Counted from the stretch's first letter, positions 23,451 to 35,236 are shown. The stretch is 64,000 bases of DNA from Rhizophagus clarus (GCA_015698045.1 BLAL01000059.1:439001-503000); one strand, 5' to 3'. Notes: generated by a model from the letters alone, not told the origin. Program-made: numbers and translations.

Positions 23451-24935
23451 TTTAAAATGGTTTATAAATAAAACGTTATTATTGAAAAAATCTAAAAATC
23501 TGCTAATATATAATAAGCCAATTAGCAACCAATCAGTCATCAATCTGATATGTGACCTATTGATAACTGGTAAATTCAACCGTACATCAATCAGCCATCA
23601 ATCAGTCATATGACCGGTTGATAACTGATTTGGATTTTATACCTGATTGATGACTGATTGAAAGAATCAGTCATCAATAGGTAACCAATCGGTTACCAAT
23701 CAGTCACATGACCGATTGGTGATCGATTTGACTCTATTCGACCTGTGCAAAATTTTAAATTATATTTTAATTTATATATAATTTATAGATTTTTTAACCA
23801 AAATTATATTATTAATTTATATATTTTTAATAAAAATATGGATTCAATTTATATATATTTAGTAAATATATATATTATATATAGGATCTTCAAGTATTTT
23901 ATATAACTTTTTTTTTATAATAAATTTAAATTTTAATTAAAAAAAAATAAAATATGCAAGTTAAAATTTAAGTTACAAATTTTATATAGAAAACAATAAA
24001 TTTTATTTATTTTATTTATAACTAATTGATTATAATACATAATATTTTTTATACTTTTATATTTTTTATTTATATTCATTATAATAAATTAATAAATTAA
24101 TTTAACTTCTTATAGTAATATTTAAAAATAATTTAATAATTTAATCATTTAAATTTTGATTTACTTAATCTTTTATTATAATTATAAATTATTTGGTATT
24201 TTTGTAAAATAATAAATACTAAATGATTTATAATTATGATAAATAATATTAATCATTTATTATTTGATTATTTGTTATAATTTATAAAGTATATAAACCT
24301 TTTTATATAATAAAGTTTTAATTATTTAACTATTATTATTAAAATTTTTGAAAAAAAATTTTTTTAATAAATTATTTTTAAATTAAAATAAAATGATAAA
24401 ACAATAATTTTAAAGTAGGTTTGATAAGAGTAGTCATATAAAATTATTTTAAAAATAAATGGTTAAAAGATAAAATTAAGAGAAGTTTTATTTATTTATT
24501 TATTTATTTTTAATTTAAATACATATAAATAATACAATTATTTTTTTTTTTTTTTAGTATTAAAACTATACAAACATTTATTTAGTAAAGAGAGGATTAT
24601 ATAATAATTGCTTTTATCTAATTATAAGTACTTTCAATTTGCAAACTGGTCTTATTATTCACCAAAATAATATAATTATTAAAAAATAACTTTTTTAAAA
24701 TTAATATTCAATTATTTTTAGTTTTTATATAAATAATTATAATTTTCTTTAAAATTTTAAAGTTAATTAATACTATACTAAAATAAATTAAATAATATAA
24801 AAGTCAATAGGATTTTAAATATTAGATAAAATTTGTAAAATATTTAAATTAATAATTATTAAATATGTATGCAATCTAGTTAGCTAAGTTAGAAATTAAA
24901 AAATTTTATTTTTATCAAATAAAATTATAATTCTA

Positions 24936-25105
24936 ATCATATGGGCGTGCGTCAGTAGAAAAGGGGGAAATCGACTTTTTTTTCAAAATTTATTTTATTG
25001 GACCACTTTGCTGATCTCGGTCATGTGCACAAAATTAGCTTAATAACCAAAATTACAAAAAAAAAGTCGATTTCCCCCTTTTCTACTGACGCACGCCCAT
25101 ATGAT
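24936..25105. mobile_element. Short MITE with long perfect TIRs (170 bp)
   Basis: The first roughly 45 bp (ATCATATGGGCGTGCGTCAG, then TAGAAAAGGGGGAAATCGAC) are repeated perfectly inverted at the right end. A unique centre of about 75 bp contains TTGGACCACTTTGCTGATC. Near-perfect arms in such AT-rich surroundings imply recent insertion. If the element proper starts at GGGCG and ends at CGCCC, then ATAT borders it on both sides; this is only suggestive as a duplication. Confidence 0.75.
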
Positions 25106-25681
25106 ATAAAAATTATTATATATATAAAAAAATATTTTTTTTATATATATTTTGATTTTTAATTTATATTAAATAAGATAATAAATAAAAACTTTTAAAA
25201 TTTTTGATATTAATTAAATAACAATACAATGTTTTTAAACTTAAAAAAAAAAAGATATTAATCAAATGATTTGAATAATCAATTATTTGAATTTTAAATA
25301 ATAAATAATAAATAATTTATTATTTAAATCATTTATTATTTTAAATCATTTGCCAAATATTACTTTATAATATATATACATAAATATATTCCTATTTTTG
25401 TAAAAATAAAGAGAAAAAAACATTTAAAATATTTTTTAAAATATAAATTTTAACCAAAATCTTTTATTACAATAATATTATAATATATCTAAGTATTTTC
25501 TATAAAAATAAAATAAAAAAAAATATTAGAATATTTTTTTAAGTAATTTTTAACTGAAATTTCCAATACAACAAATCTAAAATCTAAAATTTTATTCTTT
25601 ATAAAAATAAAGTAAAAAAGAAAAATATTAGAATATTTTGTTAAGTAATTTCCATTAAAATCCTTTTATTTAAATATATTT

Positions 25682-25923
25682 GGGTTTAATAATTTTTCGC
25701 ACCTGCAATACATTGCACCCTTTTTTATCACCTGTGTCACACCCTTTCTCTTTTCATTTTTTTATATGTATTCTAGGGATTTAGAATTTTTTCAGTTGTA
25801 AAAAATCTATTTTTTACACCCCCTAGTTAAATATCATATGTTTAATTTTGCCCGGCATTACCATAATTTTGCCCAGAGTGTTCAGGGTACGATGTATCAC
25901 AGGTGCGGAAAAAAATAAAACCC
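25682..25923 (+). mobile_element. MITE family with 9-bp TSD, copy 2 (242 bp)
   Basis: It runs from GGGTTTAATAATTTTTCGCA to GGTGCGGAAAAAAATAAAAC then CC, giving an inverted repeat. The 9-bp sequence AATATATTT flanks it exactly on both sides (25673-25681 and 25924-25932). It is an inverted copy of the element at 14062-14299. Internal words include TTTTGCCCAGAGTGTTCAGG. Confidence 0.85.
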
Positions 25924-27103
25924 AATATATTTATATAATTTAATAATAAAATTCTAAAAAAAAAAAAAATATTAAAAATTTCTTTAAATAATTTTTACTA
26001 AGTTTTTTTTATTAAAATATATTTATATAATATGATAAAATTCCAAAAAAAAATATTAAAATATTTTTTTAAATAAATTCTAATTTTCTTTTCTATAATA
26101 TATTACAATATACCTAAAATTTAGAATTTATTTTTTATACATAAAAATAAAAAAAAAAAATATTAAATTATTTTTTTAAATTAATTTTAATAAATACTTT
26201 AATTGAAATTTACTAATATTTCTAAAATAAGTAGTATCAGAATTTTGAATAATACTGATATAATTTACAAATAAATTTATATGAATTTATATAAAAAAAA
26301 AAAAAAACTATAATTAAATTTATATAAATTAGTTTGATTTTTAAATAACTTATAAATTAAATTTGTATATAATTAGTTAAAATTAAAATCAAGAATTTGA
26401 GTTGTATAGACTAATTATTTTTTTCTAATAATATAAGATTAATAAAATTTTATTTATTAATTTTATATTAATATTTTGAATTTTATTTTTTAAACTAAAT
26501 GTATTTTAAACAAAAAATTGTATTTTCAGTTTTTTTAATAATATTTTATTTTTATTGGTTTTATAAACTAATTTTTTTTTATTTAAATTTCTTTAAAAAA
26601 AATATTATTTATTTTTTTTTTATTTTAATTTCTTTAAAAAAATATTTTTATTTTTTTTTTTTTATTTAAATAATTTTTTAAATTTTTTTAAATACTTTTT
26701 AAACAGCCAAAAAATAAATTAAAAATTTAATAAAAAAAAAAAAATTGTATTTTTTATTTTTATAACAAAATATTTAATATTTTAAATTTTTCTTTTTTTA
26801 TTTTTAAACAATTTTTTAGATTTTTTTAAATATATGAGTCTTTTCAGCTTTTTGATTTAAGATTTTAATAAAGTAGATTTTTTATTAATTTTTATTTTAA
26901 TGAACTATATTAAAAGCTTTTTTTTTTTATTTTTTTTTTAGATGGATTTTTTAGATTGGATACTGATAAATATTTTTAATTTATATATTTTATTTTAATA
27001 AAATAATTGGTTATTAATATTTCATTTTTTTTTTTATAAGAAATTAGCCTTTTAAAATACAAGTAGTATATTAGAAATTAGAAATTTTTGGATATATAAT
27101 AAG

Positions 27104-28410
27104 TAGGGTTTTGCAAAAAATCTGATTTGTCAGATCTGGATCAGATTATAGTAATATAATTTGCATATTAGATTCAGATTTGAAATTATATAATCTGAAT
27201 CTATCAAATCAAATTCAGATCAAATCTACTAGATTCAGATCAAATCATAAAATCTGTTTATAAATTACAATTTAATAAAAAAATATTGCAAAATATTTTT
27301 TTTGATTAATTTAACAAATAAATATTGCAAAATGTCTATTCAAAGTGTTTTTAATAAAAAAATGTTTTGCAATATTTTTTTAATTAATTTAACAAAAAAA
27401 TATTGTGAAATATTTTTTCTAAGTATTTTTAATAAAAAAACATTATGAAATACCGTATTTTTCCAATATTAGTCACCCTCTGAAATTAAACACTATCCCA
27501 AACTTTTCAAGTTTTGTTAAAAAAAATCATATATAAATACTAATAAAAAAACTTCTATAATTAAATACCCTCACAAATTTTTCGCTCAAAATCCTTGCAA
27601 AAAGAAGTGCTTAATTTTGGAAAAATATGGTATTTTTTGATTAATTTAACAAATAGTTATGATATGTTTATTCAAAGTGTTTTTAATAAAAAATGTTTTG
27701 CAATATTTTTTTAATTAATTTAACAAAAAAATGTTATGAAACATTTATTCAAAGTGTTTTTAATAAAAAAATATTTTATAACATTTTTTTAATTAATTTA
27801 ATGAAAAACTTTTAATAAAAAAATGTTGTAAAACATTTTTTTGATTAATTTAACAAATAAATATTGTGAAACATTTATTCAAAGTGTTTTCAATAAAAAA
27901 AATGTTTTGCAATGTTTTTTAATTAATTAATAAAAAAACATTGCAAAATATTTTTTCTAAGTGTTTTTAATAAAAAAATGTTGCGAAATATTTATTCAAA
28001 GTGTTTACAATAAAAAAATATTTCGCAACATTTTTTAATTAATTTAACGAAAAAATGTGAAATATTTTTTCTAAATGTTTTTAATAAAAAATATTACAAA
28101 ACATTTTTTTTAATTAGTTTAATAAATAAACGTTGCAAAATATTTATTCAAAGTGTTTGTAATATGAAAAACATTTGCAATATTTTTTTTAAGGATTTTT
28201 AATAAAAAAATATTTCACAATATTTTTTTGATTAATTTAATGAAAAAATATTATAAAACATTTTTTTGACCTGAAATTGAATTCAGATCAAATTCAGATC
28301 AGATTCAGATCAAATGCAAATCAGATTCAGATCTTAAATTTAGATCTGTGAATTAGATTCAGATTTTAAATATAGAAAATCTGATTTGATCTAATTTATA
28401 CAGAACTCTA
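27104..28410. mobile_element. hAT-like element with internal tandem repeats (1.3 kb)
   Basis: The ends TAGGGTTTTG and CAGAACTCTA are inverted repeats with a perfect 8-bp duplication ATAATAAG at 27096-27103 and 28411-28418. Subterminal AGATTCAGATCAAAT words occur at both ends. The centre is filled by about a dozen units of 70-95 bp built from TTTTTAATAAAAAAATGTT, GCAATATTTTTTTAATTAAT and TATTCAAAGTG. A smaller TA-flanked element is inserted at 27453-27630. No transposase frame was found. Confidence 0.82.
27453..27630. mobile_element. TA-flanked MITE nested in the hAT-like element (178 bp)
   Basis: The ends CCGTATTTTTCCAATATTAG and TAATTTTGGAAAAATATGG form an inverted repeat, and TA lies on both sides (27451-27452 and 27631-27632). 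It interrupts one tandem unit of the host element, so it inserted later. The dinucleotide points to Tc1/mariner-type mobilisation. Confidence 0.8.
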
Positions 28411-28542
28411 ATAATAAGAGAAGTTTAATAAAATGTTTAACATTTTATTTTTTTTTTCTTTTTGTAAGCTGCTAGATCTTTAGAATATTCAATAAAAATT
28501 TGATAAAAAAAAATGGTTTTTTTTAATAGAGTGAATTTATTT

Positions 28543-28711
28543 AACGCACCTGCGTTGCAACGCATCCTTCCTTTTTTGTAAATTGTTTATGTTGATCAAC
28601 CAGCTTATACACCGCACCCCCCTTAAAATGACAATGATAAACATAAAAAATTTCTTAAAATGGCAATGATAAACATAAAATTTGCAACGCGTGGGGCGGT
28701 AAATAAATTAT
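28543..28711. mobile_element. Probable small MITE (TIR AATTTATTTA)
   Basis: The left end AATTTATTTAACGCACC then GCGTTGCAACGC, and the right end GCAACGCG then GGGCGGTAAATAAATT, are inverted repeats. Inside, a 30-bp word containing AAAATGRCAATGATAAACAT is tandemly duplicated. No target-site duplication was recognised. Confidence 0.55.
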
Positions 28712-29884
28712 TTCTTTTTAATATATTTTTTTTTAATAAAATACAAATTTTTAATATTTTATTCTTTTTTTAAGATAGATTAAAAGTTTAAATTTTTAAT
28801 AAAATTAAAATCTAAAAATTTTACTTGAGTATAATTTTTAGTAATTTTATTTTATTTTTTATTTTTTAATACTTTTAAATATCTTTTAATATTTTTTTAA
28901 AAAGTTTTTTAGAAATTTTAAATTTATTAATATTTTATTATTATTTTTTTTTTTAGATGTAATCAATTTTTTAAGAATTATTTGGTATTTTAATAATATT
29001 TTAATGAAATTTAATTAATGTTTCATTTTTAGATAATTGATTTTTAGATAAAAGATGAATAAAATAATTATTACTTTAAAATAAAAAATGTGAATTAAAA
29101 TTTTATTAATGTTAATTTCTTACAGTCAATTCTCTTTATAGTCATTTTTGTTATAGTCACATTACCCTATATAGTCACCTTAATTGAGTGTCCCAAATTT
29201 TTATATATAAAAACTATTGTTTATAGTCACAAACTACCTATAGTCACCATCACATCTTTTTTTAAAAATTTTATATATATGTGATTATAAAAAGATATTT
29301 AAAATAGAATTATTCTATAATCTAATGATCAGATTTCAATGATCTTTAGCTCATTAGGTTCATCTCATTGAAAAGGATCTGATGGTAGTAATTTATAGTG
29401 ATTGGATTAATATTAACTAAGTAATCTAATTTTAAATATCAAATCAGCATTCTATATATGTAAAATTTGCATAATATTTAATATTATGGCTTTATTTTAA
29501 TTACTATGAGTTCTAGTGATCAGATTTTAATAATCTTAGGCTCATTAGAATCATCTTATTGAGAATAAAGTTGCCTGCCAAAACTAAGGAGTTTTGACAT
29601 GTCAAAATTGTCAAAACTATTTCGACATTTTGACACTGACCTTTTGATTTATCAAAATACCAAAATAGTTTTGATATGCTAAAACTATTTCAACATTTCA
29701 GCATAGTATATCATATGATATACTTATAGTTTCAGCATTTACTAATCTGCGGTTTGCAGATTTCTGATCAGTTTTGATATCAGTCATATGAGCTGATTTA
29801 CTGATCATAGATAATCTTTTTTTTTGAAAAAAAAAGAATGGTTACAGTTTTTTTTTAAACTGGATAAAAAAAAAATTTTATTTT

Positions 29885-31885
29885 ATTTTTTTTCTTTAAG
29901 TTGCCAGATTTTTTGAATGAATCTGGACTTGAAATGTATGCAAGTAAGTTAGTAGGGAGTAGGAGGGAATTTTTTTAATATATTGAAGAAACATACTAAC
30001 GTTTTTTCTATTTCTTTTTTATTCTTTAGGTTACCAGACTTTTTGAACGAACCTAGACTTGAAATGTATGCAAGTAAATTAGTGAGGAGTGGAAGGGGAT
30101 TTTTTTTAATATATTAAAGAAACATACTAACGTTTCTTTTATTTCTTTTTCTTTTCTTTAGGTTGCTGGACTTTTTGAATGAACTCAGACTTGAAATGTA
30201 TGCAAGTAAGTTAGTGAGGAGTGGAAGGGGATTTTTTTTTAATATATTGAAGAAATATCCCTATGAAAAAACTGTGTGTGATTTTTGTTGAATTAACATT
30301 CAATTAAATTTACTACAATTTCACTACAATTTCTATATATTTGATCGTACAATAATTGTGCAATAATTGTGTTAAAAATTGCAATAAATCACACAATAAT
30401 TGCATGGTAATTCGTACAATAATTATCCTATTTTTGTCCTGAATTTATAGATTATTGTTCAATTTTTGAGCTAAATTTTAGGCCGAATTTTAGGTATTAT
30501 GATAGGTTAAATACTAAAATTTTACAGTAATGACAGACAAATTTATAAAGTAAAATTATGAATTTTATTAATTTAAAATATAAAAATATACAAAATATTC
30601 ATAAATAAAATACTATATTTTGATATAAATCATAAATGTAGAAAATATAAGAAAATAAAATAAAGTATATTAGTAACAGTAAATTAGCAGAGTATCAAAG
30701 AAGAGTAAATTATTAGTGTAAGAAAATTATTAGTATTAAAATAAAAAGTATGAAGTTAGTAAAGAAAGCAAATTAGTAGTGTTGAAAAGTAAATTATTAG
30801 TATTAGTAATATATAAAAAATATGATTAGCAAGCGTTGAAAGTAATAATAAATTATTAGTGTTAGTAGTAAAAAAAGTATGAAGTTAGTAAATAAGCAAG
30901 TTAATAACGTTAAAATGTAAAAAAATTAGAAAAATAAATAAAAAAAATAATAGAAAACAAGTTTTTCTTACCTGAAGTTTTGAAGTTAAAAGGTTTAAAA
31001 AAAAACAAACATTTTATGTCATATTTATTTTGACGATCAGATTACGTGATTAATAATACACAATTTTAAAATGCATAAATCTGGGCAAATTATAATTCTG
31101 GCCAGAACTAATTCTGTAACTTAATAAAAGTTTTGACTTTTTTTAGTTACGAAGCACTACAAAAATTGTACTAATAGGTCCAGAAGATACTCATTTATAA
31201 ACAAATATGCTGTTGAATTTTGTGTAAACTTACTGCATAAATCACTTAGAAAAATATATTCATAATGATGGTTAAAAGTGGTCTATTTACTCCAAAAAGT
31301 GGTTAAATATTATATGGTAGGATTACTCAAAAATTGAATGCTTTCTGTATCTTAAATACAAATTTTATACCCTAAAATTTTTATTGCACAAAAATTGAAC
31401 ATTTTCTATATTTTAAATTTAAGTTTATCTTCAATTGTACAAAAATTGCACACTTTTAACACACTATAAATAACTGTATGATCATTTTTATTCAAAAAAC
31501 TGCAATAATTGAATGATTTTCACACAGAATTGAACAAATATTGCACAAATATTGGATGATCTTTTTTCATAAGGAACATACTAACGTTTCTTCTATTTCT
31601 TTTTTTTTCTTTAGGTTACCAGACTTCCTGAACAAACCTGGACTTGAAATGTATGCGAGTTAGTGAAAGAGATTTTTTTTAATATATTGAAGAAACATAC
31701 TAATATTTCTTCTATTTCTTTTTTAGGTTGCTAAACTTCTTGAACGAATCTGGACTTGAAATATATGTAAGTAAATTTAGTTAAAAGTAAGAGGAATTTT
31801 TTTAATTTATTAAAAAAATGTATTAATTGAACATTTCTTTTTTATTTTTTTAGGTTATCAGACTTTTAGATGAACCCGGTCAATA
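29885..31885 (+). repeat. About 117-bp minisatellite with exon-like units (six units, split)
   Basis: Three units lie before and three after an insertion at 30259-31574. Each has a pyrimidine tract ending in TTTAG, a conserved 44-nt core starting GTTRCCAGAC and ending ATGTATGCAA, then GTAAGTTAG or GTAAATTAG in most units. In one frame the cores read LPDFLNEPRLEMYA-like peptides. The splice-like borders are seen directly; whether any unit is ever spliced is unknown. The 44-nt length would shift frame between successive units. Confidence 0.7.
30259..31574. mobile_element. Third-level nested element splitting the minisatellite (1.3 kb)
   Basis: CCCTATGAAAAAACTGTG at the left and TCTTTTTTCATAAGG at the right are partly inverted copies. 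Many TGTGCAATAATTG / CAATATTTGTGCAAT words lie inside both ends. It separates units three and four of the minisatellite. The internal zone has TTAGTAG/AAATTAGTA tandem-like words at 30660-30910. No coding frame. Confidence 0.6.
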
Positions 31886-33001
31886 AAATTTTTTTATTAC
31901 AAGTAATAATATAAAACTTTTTTAAATGTAATAATTTATTATTTAATCCAGAAGTCAATTTCAATTATAACAATAAAATAAAGTATTGCAATAAATTTTA
32001 GTTTTTTACGTGTTTAATTTTAAATTTTTTTTTTACTAAATTTTTAATATGCATGCTATATGGCTGGGATGTTACAATTTACAATCAATCTATCAAACTT
32101 GTATCAAATTTGTATCAAATTTCATCAATATCTATATAAACTTTATTAATTAGGATCATTCAATTTTGAATCAATTGTGACTAAAATTTAATATTTTATA
32201 TATCATAAGAGTGATGTTTTAATTTTGGCAATTTTGACATGCTGAAACTATTTTGGTAATTTTGTACAGTTTTGGCAATTTTGACATGTCGAAACTAGTT
32301 TTGACATTTTGACAATTTTGACATGTTAAAACTATTTTAGCATTTTGGTATTTTGACATATTTTTAGTTTTGACATTTCGATATTAGCCTATTGAGTTTC
32401 AGCAGGCAACTTTAATTAAGAGAAAGCCAATGATAATAATTATATAATGATTGGATTAATATTGATTGAGAAAGATCAGATCAGTATTTTTTATATGTAA
32501 AATTCATATAATATTAAATATTTTGATTGTATTTTAATTATTACAGATTCTAGTGATCAGATTTTAATGATCTTAGACTCATTAGAATTGTCTTATCAAG
32601 AGAAAATTAATAACAATAATTTTATAATGATTGGATTAATATTGACTGAGAAATTCAATTTTAAAGACCAGATTGACATTTTTTATATATAAAATTCTCG
32701 TAATATTAAATATTTTGACTGTATTTTAATTATTATGAGTTCTAGTGATCAGATTTTAATGATCATAAGCTTGTTAAAATCATCTTATCAAGAGGGATCT
32801 AATAGTTATAAATCCATAATAATTGAAATAATATTGACAAAATTATTGTGATGTAAATATTTAACTAAAATTATTATAATTTATAATTCTGATCAAAATT
32901 ACTGATTTAATTATAAGATTTTATTGCTTATAGTCACATCTTATCATAATCATCAAATATAGACTATTTTAAATGTGTGACTATAGAGAGAGTTGACTGT
33001 A

Positions 33002-34350
33002 TAATATTTTGAATAAATAAAATTGTATAATTTTGACAAAGATTTTTTAACAGATTTTTTGAATATTTTTTTTTATTTAAATAAAACATTTACTAATATT
33101 TTGTTCTCTTTTTTTTAGATTTGATTTGGGATACTAAAAATAATAAATTGTATTGTAAAACTTCAAATTTTTTTTATATTTTTAATTAAAAATACTCATT
33201 AATATTTTTATTTTTCTTTTTTATAAATTTTAAATTCAGAATATTAAATGATAAGTCACATAAAATTTGATTTTTTTATTTTTATTAAAGAAATATTAAT
33301 TAACATATTTTTTTTTTTTTTTTTTGTAAATTACTTTCAGTTTTTTTTTATGTTAATTATTAGTAAGTTTTATAATTTTAAATATATTTTAACGCTTTTT
33401 AATGAGAAACTTATAATTCTTTTTTCTTTTTATTGGTTTTGAATTTTTTAAATAAATAAAAAAAATAAAAATAATAAATTTTGTAATTTTAATTGCAAAG
33501 TTTGATTTTTTTTTATCTTTTAAATTAAGAATGTTATTAATATTTTATTTTTTTTTTTTTTAGATTTATTTTTTTAAAATTTTAAAAATATATATAGACT
33601 GGTACAAAAAGATTAGTATCTTAAACATTGTATTGATAAAAAAATTTTTTATTATATAATTTTTTTTTATAAATAGTATTAATAGTATATATTGAAAAAA
33701 ATATAATATAAATATTAAATTATATTATATAATTTTTATTAGAACTGCCATAAATATTAAAATCTTTATCAAATAATTCTATATTTTCATTAGATTTAAA
33801 TATATCTTAGCATTTTTAAATACTTTTTTCCAAAGTTCTATAATAATCTTTGAAGTAATTTTTTTTTTAAATGCATTTAATAGTGTATTTCTAACAGATA
33901 AAAGGTTTGAGTGTAATTTTAAGCATATAATTTTACTTTTCATAACAGATCAAATACCTTTAATTAGTTGAAGTTTACAATAATATGAAGGGATAAAATT
34001 AACTTCATATTCATATTATTCTGCAATATTAATACAAGAAAATGAAACCTTTTCTTTATTAATTTTAATTAATTCCAAAAATTCTGGTTTCCTTAGTTTA
34101 TTGGAAAAAGCAATATTATGAGCATTTAATTAGTCAATAATTTCTTGCTTTTTTATATTTGAAGTTAGAATACTTTTAATCTGTTATTTGTATTAACTTA
34201 TTCTATTCATATGAATATATACAGATCCATATTTTTTATGTATTATTTTGCAAAAAATTAAAAAAAGATCTTTAAAAATATCTGCAGTAAAATTTCTATA
34301 ATAATCCACTTAATTAAAAATAATATTTGCTTCTTTAATAACATTTAGAA
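33002..34350. other. AT-rich DNA with poly-T/AG units, no gene seen
   Basis: Several tracts of T ending in TTTTAGATT occur (about 33115, 33560), similar to those at 26930, 28500 and 28950. They suggest very decayed relatives of the exon-like minisatellite. No coding frame is credible. Confidence 0.45.
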
Positions 34351-34534
34351 TATAGATGTCACCCAAATTATTTTAAGTAAATCCCAAATTAATTTGTAAA
34401 TTTTGACAGCCATAATTCCTAAATCCCAAATGTACAAATTACAAAATTTATATATGTAATTTGTAAATTAATTTGGATTTGTACATTTGGGCTGTCACAA
34501 TCCCAAATTATTTTGGATTTGGATGGCATCTATA
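34351..34534 (-). mobile_element. hAT-like MITE, TATAGATG family, copy 2 (184 bp)
   Basis: It has the same ends (TATAGATG...CATCTATA) as 14742-14926 and is internally its reverse complement, for example GACAGCCATAATTCCTAAAT. A perfect 8-bp duplication ATTTAGAA lies at 34343-34350 and 34535-34542. Confidence 0.88.
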
Positions 34535-35024
34535 ATTTAGAATATTATTCCATTTTTTAGTATTATTTTATTTTCTTTTTCTATTTGTTGAAGGTTTAAT
34601 TGCTGAATTTTAAATATAAATAGAATTAAGTATAAGTTTACCAACTAGCTAGTTAGAACTGTTTGATCTTTACCAAAAGAAATTAAAACAATTTTTTTTT
34701 TAATGATTAATTAATTAGTTTATTTTTAATTAAAAGCATAATATTTACTTTTTTTTTTTTAATTCAAAGATCATGTATTATTTTATTGTAAAATATTTAA
34801 CTAAAAATATTATATACAAAATATAAAACCCACCCAACTAGAACCCCCAAATAATACTGATATAACTCACATACAGGTTTGCGTAGAGTTTATATGAAGT
34901 TACTTTTTAAATCTACAAATTGAATTTGCGTAGATCGGTTAATTTGGGAGTAACTCACATATTATATTTGTGTAGAGTTTATAATAGATATATGTGGATT
35001 TATTTTTAAAAAATACTAATTTTG

Positions 35025-35236
35025 GGGGATCGTTAAAGCAGGGTAGAATTGGCCAAAATTACGGTATTAAGAAATTATGAATGTGACAAATAATGGATGT
35101 GATAAATATATTTTTACTAACTGAAAAAATTCTAAGTTCCCAGAATACTTAGTAAAAATGAAGAATGGAGAATACGACACTGTGTGATAATTATTTTTAC
35201 TATGATCACGTAATTTTACCCTGCTTTAACAGTCCC
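35025..35236. mobile_element. Nested MITE, GGGGATCGTTAAAGC family (212 bp)
   Basis: The ends GGGGATCGTTAAAGCAGGGT and ACCCTGCTTTAACAGTCCC are inverted repeats. CTAATTTTG flanks both sides (35016-35024 and 35237-35245), an 8- or 9-bp duplication depending on which C/G is assigned to the element. It lies inside the larger 34840 element and is therefore younger. Confidence 0.82.

Larger units (their letters stand above)
19741..23747. mobile_element. 4-kb TIR element carrying a satellite array
   Basis: The left end CACAGGTCGAATGATGTC (then AAATCG) is mirrored by CGATTTGACTCTATTCGACC then TGTG at 23727-23747. Both subterminal zones are rich in short CAATCGG/CAATCAG words in both orientations. Between them lie an 11-bp minisatellite (19905-20115) and a roughly 3-kb satellite array. 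No protein gene is credible inside. The flanks AAAATT and CAAAATT hint at a duplication but are not clean. Confidence 0.6.
16771..24668. mobile_element. 7.9-kb TIR-bounded composite element
   Basis: The left end ATTTTGGTGAATAAT is mirrored by ATTATTCACCAAAAT at 24654-24668. The similarity continues for about 110 bp on each side: AGACTGGTC / GACCAGT-like words, GAGTACCCATA / AAGTACTTATAA, and CTTTACTTAATAAATG / CATTTATTTAGTAAAG. It encloses at least three further elements (17847-18144, 18262-19448, 19741-23747). No target-site duplication could be fixed because the flanks are AT-only. I infer an old DNA element that later served as a landing site. Confidence 0.55.
29570..32410. mobile_element. 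Second-level nested TIR element (2.8 kb)
   Basis: GTTGCCTGCCAAAACT at the left is mirrored by AGTTTCAGCAGGCAAC at the right. Arrays of TTTTGACATGTCAAAA-like words occur inside both ends (29590-29705 and 32225-32385). It sits within the 3.9-kb element and itself contains the minisatellite with exon-like units. Exact target-site duplication not resolved. Confidence 0.6.
29123..32999. mobile_element. Tc1/mariner (pogo-like) element, 3.9 kb, heavily nested
   Basis: The terminal repeat CAGTCAATTCTCTTTATAGT is mirrored by ACTATAGAGAGAGTTGACTG, with TA on both outer sides (29121-29122 and 33000-33001). Inside each end TATAGTCAC words recur, followed by tandem units with TCTAGTGATCAGATTTTAAT: two on the left at about 29330-29560 and three to four on the right at about 32420-32800. 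A 2.8-kb element occupies the centre. No transposase frame remains. Confidence 0.78.

Noticed and set aside
19741-23747. CRISPR-like array because of regular repeats
   Set aside because: Units are degenerate, shuffled and without unique equal-length spacers, in a eukaryotic context.
29123-32999. LTR retrotransposon reading of the nested region
   Set aside because: Ends are inverted, not direct, repeats; TA flanks; no polymerase, primer-binding site or polypurine tract.
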